Shown in pieces: positions 20,430 through 33,735 of a stretch of 64,000 nucleotides of DNA (positions are counted from its first letter, which is position 1; each line of letters starts with the position of its first letter). This stretch comes from Uranotaenia lowii (taxonomy: Eukaryota; Arthropoda; Insecta; Diptera; Culicidae): NCBI RefSeq assembly GCF_029784155.1, contig NC_073692.1, positions 368,509,160-368,573,159 on the forward strand. The letters run 5' to 3'. The position numbers were made by a program, and so were the translations under genes. The notes under the pieces were generated by a model. That model was given only the letters and a program-made list of their open reading frames with translations, ran no database searches and was not told the DNA's origin.

Positions 20430-21998
20430 CCCTCGGAGTGGCGGGAAAATCTACCCTTCTGGCCTTATTTTTATTATCCTTACCCGACGTCCGTTGGTGA
20501 CGCCGCACTAGCACACACACACACGCGCAAACCGGGGCGTCTTCAACGAGGATCCTTGCCTGCCATGTGATCCTCAACATATTACACCATTCGACATGTG
20601 ATTTGGGTGGCCTGGGTAGGTAAAGAAAATTCGTCAAAATTTTCTTCCTTGGTCTATCTATGTGCCACAGGGTGGAAAAGTCATTAAAAATGAGATTGGT
20701 TAAACAATCAAAACTGTTCAATCAACTTTTAGGGGTAAACATTTGTTCAGCATTTCATATTTTCGACTGCAGTTAACCTTAAGCTCGCCAAAAACCACGC
20801 GTTGGCCAGTGTAAATTATGCTTGCTCTTTATTTTGGCGGTCACGACCATGCTCAATACGCATAAAGTCCTTCGGTCCGATACGCAACAGCATAAGGGAG
20901 CCAACATGCGGCTGGCGTTACAAATACTACCTCTGCCTTTGCGCCTTTTTTATGCTGTTGCTTTCCCACTTATTCGTTCATTCATTGTCGGGAAAACTAT
21001 CCTTCGACTGATGCGTCGTAACTTTTCCTTCAAGGATCGGTCGGTCCCAACCAAGGAAAAAACGGACGGTGGTGAGAGGAGGGTTGTTGTTGATCTTCTT
21101 TCAACTGGCGCTCTGTGCCAAAAAGCCAGTTTGATTTCTACAAGAAAAGTAGGGGGAAGTTTCTCTCCCATCAGGAACATTATGGGAAAGAGCACCCTTT
21201 TGGTGTTGTTTCTTCCATGTTTAATTTGGTTCTTCTTTGATTTGCACGTATGGAAAAATGGGTTTGAAATGTGTTTGTGCAACTGTACTTTTCCTAGGAT
21301 TTTGACGAATGACCTTGGGATTAGTAGCGTATCTTTTTTTGGCTGCATCTTGGTTGCAAAGTTTGCTAATCGATAACAGATAATTCGATTTGGTTCTATT
21401 CAAACAATGATTTTGGATTAATCCTCTTAGAATATTCTAAAGATTATGAAAATTTAAAAAAATCCTGTACAAATTTTAGTATGTGATGAATTGAAATTTT
21501 AAAAATTAAAAAAAAAAATTTATTAGATATTTATTTTTCCGGAAATTTAACACATTGTGGCATCCTTTGCAAAAAGTTATATTACTTATTCATAAATTCC
21601 TGAAGTAGGTACAGAGAATTTTTTAAATTTATCATAATTCTTGGGTAAGTATGAAGTTTAAATTTGTTAAAAAAAACACCTTCATCTTCTGAATTATTAA
21701 ACCAAGTAGGCTCACAACACATATTAGACCTTCATCTCAATGAAAATCAAAAGTGATGTTCTAAAGGTAAAATATTGTCTTCAAAAATTTTCCTACCAGG
21801 TTTAATAACCAAATATCCCAAGTAACAATTAAAGTTTAATAGCAGGCTACTTGATAAAGTTTTCGTGTTGTAGGGGCTTGAGGAGTCTTATGAAACTACT
21901 GATGTTACTTGGGATATTTTGAGAATGTGTCAAATTCGTTCATTTTAATTTAAATTAATTTCAGTGATCAGATTCTATTCACTTATGTGCGTTAGAAA
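20430..21998. other. Intergenic upstream of H3
   Basis: Contains a short CA repeat (20515-20524) and a 12-bp inverted repeat GCAACAGCATAA (20884-20895, 20950-20961) around a GC-richer loop. Open frames here show no recognisable protein. After 21380 it is AT-rich with nothing seen. Confidence 0.4.
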
Positions 21999-22006
21999 GA
22001 AAACAA

Positions 22007-23913
22007 CAACCCCCTGGCAACTTGACGTTTCCCATACAAATCGCGTGTGCCAGTTTTTTCTGGTTCTCTGCACCGAAAATAATTTTCACTTAAAATGTAA
22101 GTGACCTCTGGAGTGAATTCGCGCCATTTGTGAATTCATGTGAATTTTAAGTGACCGTCAAGTGATATTCACTTAAGTGACTGGTCAAGTGAATTTCAAG
22201 TGAGTGACGAAGTGAATTCTAAGTGAGCCTGAAGTGAATATGAAATGTATGCTCAGGTCTATTAAATCTTTAAGTAATAGTGATTTTAAGATGAAATTTC
22301 GGAATATAAATTATCAATAAACTTCGTTTAATCAAAACAATTATTTATTTATTTGCGAATTCGATAAAATACATTGTTTTTTCACAAATTTATTGATGGG
22401 TTCAAATTAAAGTTTTGGCTTGAAATACTCATCTACTTTTTCGATTTTTTCCCAAAATTTAGGCTGATATTTTCTGAAAATAAAAAAAATAAATTAATAA
22501 TGTTTCGAGGTTTAATTTTCATGATATGTACCTACTTACTTTTATTCGCACTGTTCTTGAAAATTTCAGAATAAAAATACCATCGGGAAGCATTTCCGAA
22601 ATCTGTTTTGAAGGACAGAAAGAAAAATAAACATTAAATTGAAATATTTTGATTATTGAAAATTTATCACAACTTACATCCAACAAAGATTTCCCACCAT
22701 GGCCAATTTATTCATAGTTGCTCTGTAGAAGTTACAACTTCTGCCGATTCATATTTTGGCCCCTCATTCGGATGAATAGTTGCACTACGACGTATTATCC
22801 GCCTCACAGGATATTTTTCTCGGGCTCTGGAAGTATATAATTGTTATGAAACTTATAAATGACTCTTTTTCTGCACCTACCAGCTCATACACAATTCTGT
22901 TATGTTTCCATAATAAAAACAATCTTTCACAACATGGCTGTCATTCGCTACCTGTACATTCATTTCAATTTTAAGTGACCGGTCAAGTGAATTTGACAAT
23001 TAAGTGACGGGTCAAGTGAATTTTAAGTGAGAATGTAATGAAATTGGAGTGAGCGGCGAAGTAAGTGGATTTTCAGAGGAATTTTAAGTGACAGTCACTT
23101 AAAACTTATGTGATGAGTTAGTGAACATTGATTCGGTCACTTGAAACATAAGTGACGGGTAAGTGAAATCTACATGAGCCACTTGAAATGAAGAAATTCA
23201 CTGAACTCCCACTTTTAAGTGAAACGTCAAGTGTATTTTAAGTGTGATTTTGGGTTCAGTGTGGTTCTGTCAAATTGAAAATCAAGCTACTTAACATGTC
23301 GGAAGGACGCATATTGAAATATGTTTTCTGTAAATGATCCAATATCTAAAAAAAGTTTTGAATTTGGAACTTTTAGCTATGTTTTATGTGCAGTGAATCT
23401 GTTTTCAAAAGTTTAGTCCAAGAAAACGAGTAGAGCATTAATTTGTGTATCCTACATAAGGTATAAAAGTTCTGGGCTGCTTTAAATAAATTACTGATAT
23501 CCGGCAGTTTTTTGGGACAAGTTTACCTTCCACCGAAACTGTTGAAGAATTTCAAGCACAATAAATGCATCAGCATCAATCATTAAGTGATTGCCATAAG
23601 CTGCGATGCATATGAAAATTTTAAAATGACAAAACAATCAAATTATAGCAGAACTTTTGCCATTTTATTAAAATACTGTTCCTACACATTATATAAATCG
23701 GTAGAATATTGAATAAGATTAACAATTTCGGTAAAAACTTTTTTTTATTCATTCGAAAGTTATGAATTTGCCTGATTCGCACCACATTTAATAGTGCGCC
23801 CTTTCCATATGCATGACTCAAAAAGTATGTAAACAAGCGGCACACAAGTGACATCTGCGATTTTGAAGCAGACACACGAAACTCGACCGAACTGTCAAGT
23901 TGCCAGGGGGTTG
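22007..23913. mobile_element. hAT-like non-autonomous element with perfect 8-bp duplication
   Basis: Ends CAACCCCCTGGCAACTTGAC are exact inverted repeats (20 bp, looser similarity further in). Flanks GAAAACAA at 21999-22006 and 23914-23921 are identical. The 8-bp duplication points to hAT, though the terminal sequence is not the usual CAG/TAG. Most of the interior is a second nested element (22071-23261). No transposase. Confidence 0.9.
22071..23261. mobile_element. Nested MITE with arrays of AAGTGA motifs
   Basis: Left end CACCGAAAATAATTTTCACT and inverted right end CACTGAACCCAAAATCACAC are related. TGGTTCTCT (22061-22069) and TGGTTCTGT (23262-23270) could be a 9-bp duplication with one mismatch. 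Both sub-terminal regions (about 22080-22250 and 22970-23250) are packed with AAGTGA in both orientations, more than twenty copies in all. The centre (22260-22960) is AT-rich and non-coding. Confidence 0.7.
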
Positions 23914-24049
23914 GAAAACAATCAACACATTGAATTATCGTGCTGGTGCCTATTAAATGCTGTGTAACATTTTTTGCCGAGAACAGTAAAAAAGCCCCTT
24001 AAGTTATACTATCATGTGGTGCTGAAGTTTTTCATGAATAACAACGTTA

Positions 24050-25045
24050 CCGTCAAGTTGACGGCGTAAACTGGGGCAACATGCAACACTTTTCAACTTC
24101 AATGGCTTCTAAAATATTAATGCCGATACATTAATACAGAAACAGATTATAACAGATAATCATTCCTCTTGTACATCAAAAATTTTAAGATTGATGGAAC
24201 GCCAAATTGACGTAGTCAGAAAAAATATTGGTTTTACCAGTTATTTTTAAATTTTCAAAAACATGCGATTTTCAACCTACTAAGAAAAAGGGGTAAGTTG
24301 CAACAAACTCTGTTATCAAAGAAAAATCAAATGAAAACGTTTGAAAATTTATAGATTTTGACATATTCGTGATGTTATAACGCATAAAGCACCAATTGCA
24401 GTAATTTTTGGTTTTGTTAAATTGTTAAATTTTACATTTTTCTATCAAAAATGTTTATAAGGAAAAAGTGTAATTTTGCAGCATACATTTAGGGGTAAAA
24501 AAATACTACAAATATTCTATTAGCTCAAATCATGAAAATAAATCTTAGGGTGGATGAAATTGGAATGTTAACAAACGCATAATGCAAAACAATCATATCC
24601 CAGCAAATGGAAACGAGATTTATGAGGTTTAGTTCTGATTTTCATTTTGTTGCACTTTGCCCCATACAGGTAAGTGAAACATGAAAATATTGATTTAAAA
24701 AAAAATGCTGATTGTTCGAAAAATATTTTTAAACCAACATTGTTGGTATAGGATAATGAAAGCAATATAAAGTTTGTAGGTGATATCATTAAGCCAATCC
24801 GTCATACTGGATACAGTTTTTTTACGGCATCGAAAACTGCAAAATTTTGTACATCTATTGCGCGATTTTTTAAATTTTTTATGAAAATCAAAAACTTTGA
24901 AAAACTCTTTCACAATGTTTAAAACTATGTCATCATCAATTTGTTATCATTCAATGATAACTTTATTACAGTAAAAATTAAATGAGTGTTGTGGTATACA
25001 AATGTTGCATCTAACCCTGCTTTTGCATGATGCCCCGTTTGACGG
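24050..25045 (+). mobile_element. TA-flanked element with CCGTCAA ends, copy 1
   Basis: Left CCGTCAA...GGGGCAACATGCAA and right end (inverted) CCGTCAAACGGGGCATCATG, flanked by TA (24048-24049, 25046-25047). 996 bp, no coding capacity. A diverged inverted copy lies at 40102-40935. Confidence 0.75.
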
Positions 25046-25047
25046 TA

Positions 25048-27615
25048 CCATTTAAATTTGTTCTTGTTGACAAAACCAGTTTTTCGGATGCGGAAAATAA
25101 ACGAATATCTTCATCCGTTAAAATTAATCGTGCACCAGTATCATTCAATTGAAATGGATATCTTGACTTTGAAGTTGGCGAAAACATAAATATCTTCGCT
25201 ATTTTCATTTTCAATATTCTTATGTATCTACATCATTCAAAAACGTATATTTAGGATCAGGCCGTTTAAAAAACACAGAGCTTAAAAGGAATCTGAATTC
25301 CAAAATATATGTCCAATCAGATAAAAAAAAAAACTAACCATGATCAGTTTTTAGGAAAATGATAATAATTGTTAATTTTTATTCATCTTAATTAAAATGT
25401 TTTCTTCATTTTCAACTGAAAAGTGATTTAAAAATTCCACTGTAGTATTTTGAATTTGAACAAAAAATATTTAATCGCGATTAAAAATGTGAATTTTCGA
25501 TAACTGAAAAACCAATTTGAACTTTGAAGAATTTATTCAATGATTGATGATTTAATTTAATTTGATAAAACAAAATAGATATATTTATTATTGTTTGAAA
25601 AGTGCCAGAAAGAAATCAGAGAAAAAACCTATTTATAGAGAAATAAACGGTTTGAATTGTTCATTTTTGAAGATAAAAAAAACAACTTCATGTTCAATTA
25701 AACTTACAAGGAAATGTTGGGAAATGGGTAATTTCGTGAATGATCAATGAAAGAAAAGTGATAAAAATTGAAAGATAAGAGTTCCAAGTTACAACAAATA
25801 TTGGAAGAACAATTAAGTTAGTTAACATTTCGCATTAAAATTAAGTTTAAGGTTGCTATCTACTTAAAATCATGTTTCAAACTTTAAAGATTAATTTAAA
25901 AATCATGATCTAAAAGACGATTTTATCTAAAGAAAATTAATGAAAAGTTTTTTAATTTTCAATCACATGTTTTAAAGTTTTGAATTACAAGCTCTAAGTA
26001 TTTTGTCACTTTCGATTGAAATATTGGGTCCTGGAAAGAACAGAAGATTGAAACTTTGATGTTCTTATTAAAAATTAAGATTTCAGGGCTTATGTGCCAA
26101 GTACACAAAAATTCAGATTTGAAAAAAAACAAATTTATTAAAATTATTTCTAAAATTCAAATATTTCGACAAATAAATTCGGCAAGTTAATGAAAGAATT
26201 GGAAACAAAACTGTACTTTAAAACTCGGTAAATTCATTTGAAAATTTTAACAAAATATGAAAATGAAGTTTTTTAAAACATTTCAGGAGGTTTTTTTAAT
26301 AAACATGATTCACCATAAGAATTTACATAATTTAATTGATGACTCAAGTCAGCAGTATTTTGGTGCTAATTTTTTAAATGATTGATTTGGTAGATTTAAG
26401 CGTTCTGAAATCTAATCTTTATCAAATTTGGTTGAACACTGAGTTTTGGTGATAAGGTGTTTCAAAATGTATCAGTTTTAAGTAAAATCAAATATTAATA
26501 ACTACCAAACCTACATATATGAAAAAATCTGATTCTGATTTTGTTTATCCATCCATCTTCATCCAATCAAGGGATATTATTATGATGAAAATGATGCACA
26601 ATCTAAAAACTGTAAAATTCAACAAATAAAAAAATGGAAAAATATCATGACAAGTACTTTTGACATAACAGTATGAAAAGTGTAAAAAAAACTTGATTCA
26701 TTTAACACATTTGTTGAAACCTGCAAAAATATTACATGTTTGCTTACAAATATCTAAAATTCAGTTTAGTTTAAAACATCTTAAAATTTGATAAATGAAA
26801 AAAAGTAAAAAAAAAACATAAAACTTCTCTAACTTTTTTCGCGGAACTCGAATTTACTTGAATTCTTGAGGAAAGTTGATAATTTATTTAAAACTTTTAT
26901 TTTTGAATGATATATTTTTGATTTGAGTTTTTGTATGCAGAAATTTCTCAAATCCTTTTGACTAAAAAAAAAGTCATTTTAATAACAAAAGCTGATAGAA
27001 ATATTGCATATTAAATTCATTGCACCTCAGAAAAATGTAAAGTTAGTGGCCTTGTGTAAATTATGTATTGTGTTGAGCATTCAGTAAAACGAAAAACACG
27101 TAATAAAATGTAGTCGAAATTGATTTCTTGAACAATACTTCATATCAGCTTAACATTTATAATGAAATAAACAATTTTTTCAAATAAAAGAAAATGGTTC
27201 GTTTCAAACTCTGTGCCTATTTAGTTACACTTCTTAATAAAAACCAATTCTGAAGACGAGGTAGGGTTTTTGTTTGTCAAGTTTAGAGTTCCTATACAAA
27301 AGATCAATTGAATTGCAATTTTGAACCAAAGTATTGTACATCGAAATGTCTCAAGCCAAGGGTGATTGAAGACTAAATTCTGCCGGAGGCGAGAAAGAAT
27401 TCTGACTTGCTTGTTAACACTTATTTTCAAATACATTTTAAAATTAATTAATGTACCAAATATTCGGTTTTCTAACGGTTATTTCACGGATATTCAATAC
27501 ACATTTTAAGGAATCTATCTCAGAATCATTAAACAGGAAAGGTTACAATCCAGTTTCAATCATTCTGCCAAAATTGCATGACATCAAAATTGCTGCAATG
27601 AAACTGAAATTTTTA
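25048..27615. other. AT-rich intergenic DNA
   Basis: Long AT-rich stretch without recognisable genes or element ends. Confidence 0.5.
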
Positions 27616-27619
27616 AGGA

Positions 27620-27745
27620 AAAAATCGTTACGTAACGATGAACATACCTCCCCCCTCCCCTTTGTCACAATTCGTAACGATCGACCTTACTCCCTCCCCC
27701 CCCCCCCCCTAGGAGCGTTACGTAATTTATGGATGCCCCCTAAGA
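27620..27745. repeat. Fragment of a GGGGGCATCCATAAATTACG-type repeat
   Basis: Contains CGTTACGTAACG palindromes, a C14 run and, at the right side (inverted), GGGGGCATCCATAAATTACG, a form common in insect interspersed repeats. Boundaries approximate. Confidence 0.5.
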
Positions 27746-28312
27746 GGAAGAATATTTGAAAAAAAAATAAACAAGAACAAAAAACAATAGTCGATAAGTA
27801 AAAAGATAGAGGTGAGAAGAAATGTAAAGATGAGATGAAGGACATGCAGAAAATTATTCAAATTTCATAAAATTTAAAAAAGAATAAAATCGCGTATAGC
27901 AGTGCACTCGCCTTCAACTTTGACCAGCTGCCATTTTTGTCTGAGTTCATATTTTTTCATGAAATTTTCACAAAACCATAGCACATAATTCAACCACAGA
28001 CTAATACAGACATGACACACAGGCAATGTCGGCACCAGAGGCGCATCGATCGCACGAAAGATATCTAAGCTAGCGATGTAATTTTGCTCAAATTTAAAAT
28101 TTAAAATTCGAGTTGCTATGGGTCGTTTGTGTTTGTTTGTTTGATAGAGATAAAGTGAAAAGTAACAAATTTAATACCAGAGTTAACATAGCACAATAAA
28201 CAGGACACATCTGTTTAGGAGCGGTAGCAGTCCTATGGCCGAGGCCAAACAACGCAGCAAGTTCGGAGTATGTAGTGTTATTCGACTTCGTCTCTGTTTA
28301 GAATTTGGTGCT
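27746..28312. other. Intergenic DNA, nothing recognised
   Basis: No coding, RNA gene or element end seen. Confidence 0.4.
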
Positions 28313-28757
28313 CTGGGGTAACATTGGTCAGTCTCTATTTTGACGGTTTTAACGAGATTTATTGATCATACAAAATAACTTTTGAATTTCTGTGTTTCTT
28401 GGTTTAGATTCCTTCTTGGTCCGAAAAAGATAAGATTCTTAATGTGTTAAAGCCGACCAACAACTTGAATCAAAAGTTGGACCATGATGCTGCATAAATT
28501 AAGGGGTTAATTTTTTTAATATTACCAAAAAAATTTTATCTACAAAAACCAAACAAAAATTAGCCTTCATTCAATTCCCTAGGCCCTCGCACTATTCTTC
28601 ATATATTTTTCTCTTCAAACTTTACCATTTGGAAGGGTTTCTATCCTTTTGTCCTAGACAGACTGTATTACTTTAGTTATTGATGATTATTTGAAAAAAA
28701 ATCCTGTTGATCAAAATTACCCCGGTGATCAATGTTACCCCGTTTTACGGTAGGTCT
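28313..28757. mobile_element. MITE-like element with GGGGTAACATTG ends
   Basis: GGGGTAACATTGGTCA near 28316 is matched inverted by TGATCAATGTTACCCC at 28726-28741. No transposase. Exact ends and duplication not resolved. Confidence 0.5.
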
Positions 28758-29653
28758 TTATCCCCCTTTGTAATTGTATCGAATTTTTATAAGATGCTAC
28801 ATGAACACTGCGTCTAAGAAAATTGGAACCATTTTTTGATGAAACGACTGTTACGCTTTTTTCGCATTCTATTTCGTTATTGAAATTCAAAAGAATCGAT
28901 CGGAAGAACTTCAGGGAAGACACTCAATAAGGAAGTCAAAAAAGGAAGATTATCCTTCTCTCAGAGGGTTTTCTACCTGAAATTTAAAGAGCCAAATTGG
29001 TGTTCCTTCTGCCTACCTGAAATTTAAAGGGCCTTAGGCTGGGTAGAGTTTTCTTTTCTCAAGCCTTAGAAAAGGTACTTCGGAATTCCCAGAAATTAGT
29101 TGCACAGACCGTCTCACTATTTCACTTGATGGCCGTAGGATAAGACTTGTTGTTATTCCTCCTGTCATTCCATGCTCTCTCATTCGGCCATGGTAATCTA
29201 TCACATCGATGTAGTGGAGCCCGGTATCACATCCCCTCTTTTATACAAGATATAAATCCTACCCACAGCAGCAAATTTCCGTTTGCCAAAACCCACCTTT
29301 TGAAGAATCTTAAACCCAATTTTAAAAGTTAGTACTGTATATAATGTCCTTTCCTTTTTTTCCTAGACCTGACAACAAATACATTTTAAACAATATGCAT
29401 TTTGTGATTCTTTTGACCTACTCCTAACAACTTAACTAAATGAGTAAGATATACTGTGGCTTTAAATTTCACTTGACTCAGAACCATTAATTGTTCCGTT
29501 CACCCTCGTTTATTTATCGTACCTCCACCTTCATCACATCTTTTTTTTTTTAACTCTGTAGAGCGTATCAAGGCTATTCAAGCATCACTCCTGGGAATAA
29601 ACTATAATGATTTTTAAAATTTCATTTACGTTAAGAAGTCGGCAATTTCTATA
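28758..29653. other. Intergenic DNA before the gap
   Basis: A short duplicated segment CTACCTGAAATTTAAAG occurs near 28972 and 29012. Otherwise nothing recognised. Confidence 0.4.
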
Positions 29654-30153
29654 NNNNNNNNNNNNNNNNNNNNNNNNNNNNNNNNNNNNNNNNNNNNNNN
29701 NNNNNNNNNNNNNNNNNNNNNNNNNNNNNNNNNNNNNNNNNNNNNNNNNNNNNNNNNNNNNNNNNNNNNNNNNNNNNNNNNNNNNNNNNNNNNNNNNNNN
29801 NNNNNNNNNNNNNNNNNNNNNNNNNNNNNNNNNNNNNNNNNNNNNNNNNNNNNNNNNNNNNNNNNNNNNNNNNNNNNNNNNNNNNNNNNNNNNNNNNNNN
29901 NNNNNNNNNNNNNNNNNNNNNNNNNNNNNNNNNNNNNNNNNNNNNNNNNNNNNNNNNNNNNNNNNNNNNNNNNNNNNNNNNNNNNNNNNNNNNNNNNNNN
30001 NNNNNNNNNNNNNNNNNNNNNNNNNNNNNNNNNNNNNNNNNNNNNNNNNNNNNNNNNNNNNNNNNNNNNNNNNNNNNNNNNNNNNNNNNNNNNNNNNNNN
30101 NNNNNNNNNNNNNNNNNNNNNNNNNNNNNNNNNNNNNNNNNNNNNNNNNNNNN
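29654..30153. other. Assembly gap of exactly 500 N
   Basis: 500 consecutive N. A fixed round length is a scaffolding placeholder, so true distance and even orientation across it are not known. Confidence 1.
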
Positions 30154-31459
30154 AAATAAAAATACTGAATCAACATTGTTAAATTTAAAAAATGTTGGCA
30201 TTTCAAGTACATATCATATGTAGGTATCTGATTTTTTTAGCTAATCTGATTTAGGACTGAACGAGAACCCCTGGTCACAATAATTGACCACAAAGCTTTC
30301 CTTCAGCATTTTAAAAACATTCTTCAAGTACCGTTTTTTTGGTACTGTTAATTTAACTTATTAAACTGGTTAATTTCAACTGGTTTAAATATTTTCGTTT
30401 CCCAACATCTGAATCAAAATTATCTTGTATTCTGAAGCAGGTACAGAACTTTTTTACTCTATATAATTTACTACGGTGAATTTGCAGCCATTCCGTGCAC
30501 CCATGTTGAAATATCATTTAAATTATTCAGTTTCATAACTTATGTCTGCAAATATGAAAAAATGAGTACAAAATTCATAACTATTTTACTCATACTAGTT
30601 TACTTTAAAATACTTTATTTAATATTTATTACTTAAAATTACTCATGGACATGTATTATATGAGGCCCTTAGAGCCAAAGCGGTGTAAGTGCATGAAAAC
30701 TTATTTCGAGAAAACACGCTTGAAAGTTGTTGTGTTTGGCCATTTTCCATGTATTTTTCTTTCGAATGTTTAAGTATGTAAATAAAATTTAAAAAATATG
30801 AAAAAAATCAGCAATTAATATTTGAAATATTAAAATCGAGAGAATTGAAATATTTATTTCCAACAGCTAAAAAAAGTTCATCCACTATGTATAATTGCCT
30901 TCTGTAGAGAGGTATTTTGGTCGTTTAAGAACGTCAAATTTTCATTTCGCCGAAGACTTAATGGTCTGCGTATTGCGGCCAGGGAATCCAAAAATCGTTA
31001 TCCTCCGATAAAATTTGCCGATCAAAATACCCGTGAGAGAGATTTTCATCTGCAAGAGCACTACTTCAACTTCAATTTTGATCTCGATAAGTTGTGCATT
31101 CCGATTCAAATTTATCGTCTCTTGTACCATTAAGGATAAGTTCTCGCTCCCGGACGAGAGAAAATTTCTCACTATTTTGCATGGAGTTAAGGGAGCAGAA
31201 AGTCAGAAAAGACGTAAATGGCTAGAAAAAGCACACTCTGTGCGTTTATTCTCTAGATCGCTTCCAGCTTTGTCGGAGAATATTCTCAGAACTAGAACTG
31301 ACTGAGAGAGATGCCAAACATTGGGAAACATTTTTTTTTCTTTTTTAGCTTGATATGTCATTAATTGTTATTCACGTTTTTATTCACATTTTATGACAGA
31401 ATTGCTGATTGCTGGAAAATTGCTGGAGAAGTACTCCAGATCAAGATGATTAAGAACTA
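30154..31459. other. Intergenic DNA, nothing recognised
   Basis: AT-rich, with a slightly GC-richer patch at 30920-31310 that has open frames but no recognisable protein. Confidence 0.4.
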
Positions 31460-31499
31460 AAGACACATCGTTCGTGCAGGACAGCTTTGCCAAGAAAAC

Positions 31500-32324
31500 T
31501 CAAACAGACGCCATTTACACAGATCTCTCTGCTGCGTTCGATAAGGTGAACCACGAAATTGCAATCGCAAAGCTCGAACGTTTAGGATTACTTAATGGGA
31601 TGAAAGTTATCCGTTCGTACTGGTGAATCCTTTTCTAGACAGTCCGTTGCCTCTTCAGGAGTGCCTCAAGGAAGTCATTTGGGACCGATCATTTTCGTGA
31701 TCTGTTTAAATGATGTACTCTCGCTCCTTGGTGGCACAAAGCTCGCTTATGCCGATGACCTGAAACTTTTTCACACCATAAACGGCCAAGACGACATAAA
31801 CTTCCTCCAACAGCAATTCACCGCTTTTGCTCACTGGTGCGATATCGATTGCTTGCTCTTGAACCGCAGTAAATGCTCGGTAATATCGTTTACCCGTAAG
31901 CGGCATCCTCTTCATGCAGAGTACACCCTCGGAGACCAAACCATCATCCGGGTGGACCATATCAACGATCTGGGCGTTATTCTCGACCGACGGCTGGAGT
32001 TCAAGATTCATACGAACTATGTTGTCGACAAAGCTTCTCGAACCCTTGGATTCTTGTTTCGTATGGCCAAAGATTTCAAAGACGTATACTGCCTGAAAAT
32101 TCTTTATTGTTGCATAGTTCGCTCTATTCTCGAGTACGCTTCAGAGGTTTTTTGCCCTTTGTACAAGAACAGAGCTGAAAGAATCGAGGCTATCCAGCGG
32201 CGTTGCGGTACACTCTACGACACTTAAACTGGCAGGATCCGTTTCGTTTACCAAGCTATGAAAACTGCTGCCGTCTCACAGGCTTAGATACGCTTCAAGT
32301 ACGCCGAAATGCTACACGTGCCCT
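31500..32324 (+). pseudogene. Reverse transcriptase fragment of the non-LTR element
   Basis: RT motifs: AIYTDLSAAFDKVNHEIAIA near 31515, then SGVPQGSHLGPIIF (31650-31690) and the catalytic box KLAYADDLKLF at about 31740-31772. Further on come NDLGVILDRRLEFK and ASRTLGFLFRMAKDF. A deletion and frame change precede the PQGSHLGP block (stops near 31624 and 31637). A second frame change near 32205 splits IEAIQRR from RYTLRHLNWQDPF. The copy is dead. Confidence 0.85.
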
Positions 32325-32325
32325 A

Positions 32326-33733
32326 AAGGGTGATACGGTCAAAATTTGGTCAACATCCACTTGCCGTATTTCTTTCAATTTTGCATTTAAAAAACCTGAA
32401 CATCCCTTATTTTGAAGGTGTGTGTGTGTGTGTAGAATGTTTCTCCTATTTTGATTTTGGAATTCACTCTTCAGTTGTCAAAATGCCGTCCAAGGAAGAA
32501 GAGCAGCGTATCAAAATTTTGCTCACGCATCGCGAAAATCTGAGCTACTCGCACGCAAAGCTGGCAAAATCGCTAAAAGTTGCCAAATCAACCGTTACAA
32601 ATGTAATTAAAGTGTTTGGGGAACGTTTGTCGAAGGCCAGGAAGTCTGGATCGGACGGAAATCGAAAACCGGAAGCCGCTGAGACGACAAAGAGAGTTGC
32701 CGGTAGTTTCAAGCGAAACCCTAACCTCTCTCTCCGAGATGCCGCAAATAAGCTGGGTGTATCGTCTACAACCTTGCATCGAGCCAAAAAACGAGCCGGA
32801 CTATCGACTTACAAGAAGGTAGTGACTCCAAATTGCGATGATAAACAAAATACGACGGCCAAAGCGCGATCCCGAAGGCTGTACACGACGATGCTGATGA
32901 AGTTTGGTAATGGACGACGAAACCTACGTCAAAGCCGACTACAAGCAGCTTCCGGGACAGGACATTTATACGGCAAAAGGAAGGGGAAAGGTCGCAGATA
33001 TTTTCAAGCACATGAAACTGTCAAAGTTCGCGAAGAAATATCTGGTTTGGCAAGCCATCTGGACTTTGGCTTGAAAAGCAGCATTTTCATAGCTTCCGGG
33101 ACTGTCAACCAAGAAATTTACGTGAAAGAGTGTTTGAATAAACGTCTGCTGCCTTTCTTGAAGAAACACGGTTGTTCCGTACTGTTTTGGCCGAATTTGG
33201 CATCTTACCATTACGGTAAAAAGGCCATGGAGTGGTACGCCGCCAACAACGTGCAAGTGGTTCCCAAGGACAAGAACCCTCCTAACACGCCAGAGCTCCG
33301 CCCAATTGAGAAATACTAGACTGAGTCGATTTGGGGTCATTTTGGAATTTTTCAAACCCTGGGGCCTAAAAAGCTTCGTCTTGGTCCAAAACTCATCATG
33401 ATTTTTTGCAAAATTTTTAAGTAACGTTTACATGAGTAAATTTGAACTTTTAGGTTTGTATGGGAAAATTGAATATTTTGTACTGAAAAATCAACATCAT
33501 TTTTGTTTCGTCTGTGGAACCAAGCCAGCTTGTGGTTTTTATGCCAATTTAAAAATTTCTTACAGGAAATTTTCCGCAATTCGGATTTGGAAAAGCGGAA
33601 GCCTAACTGAATAGTTTTCCTGCATTTTATACTAATTAAACTTGAAAAAGAAATTTAATTTGATTTTTAAAATGAACGATTTCACCGATTTACACGCGTT
33701 TTCCCTTGACCAAATTATGACCGTATCACCCTA
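32326..33733 (+). mobile_element. Mariner-type (ITmD37E-like) transposon inserted in the non-LTR copy
   Basis: Ends AAGGGTGATACGGTCA and (inverted) TAGGGTGATACGGTCA, flanked by TA (32324-32325, 33734-33735). About 1.4 kb with one transposase gene. Catalytic spacing fits DD37E, a class known in mosquitoes. Confidence 0.9.
32483..33319 (+). pseudogene. ITmD37E-like mariner transposase, inactivated
   Basis: The frame starts MPSKEEEQRIKILLTHRENL and has helix-turn-helix regions (AKLAKSLKVAKSTVTNVIKV and LRDAANKLGVSSTTLHRAKK). After about 32900 the catalytic segment MDDETYVKADY lies in another frame, and the original frame returns at FGLKSSIF. The second catalytic position is Asn (FWPNLASYHY) where Asp is expected. 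The final Glu is present (PELRPIEKY), 37 residues later. The next Trp codon is TAG at 33317. Two frame changes, a lost catalytic Asp and a stop make it non-functional. Confidence 0.9.
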
Positions 33734-33735
33734 TA

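Noticed and set aside
20822..21376. 184-codon plus-strand frame divergent from H3, with hydrophobic stretches
   Set aside because: No recognisable family, overlaps an antisense frame of similar length, and contains an inverted repeat. Not enough support.
29607..30212. Frames crossing the N block
   Set aside because: They exist only because N codons contain no stops.
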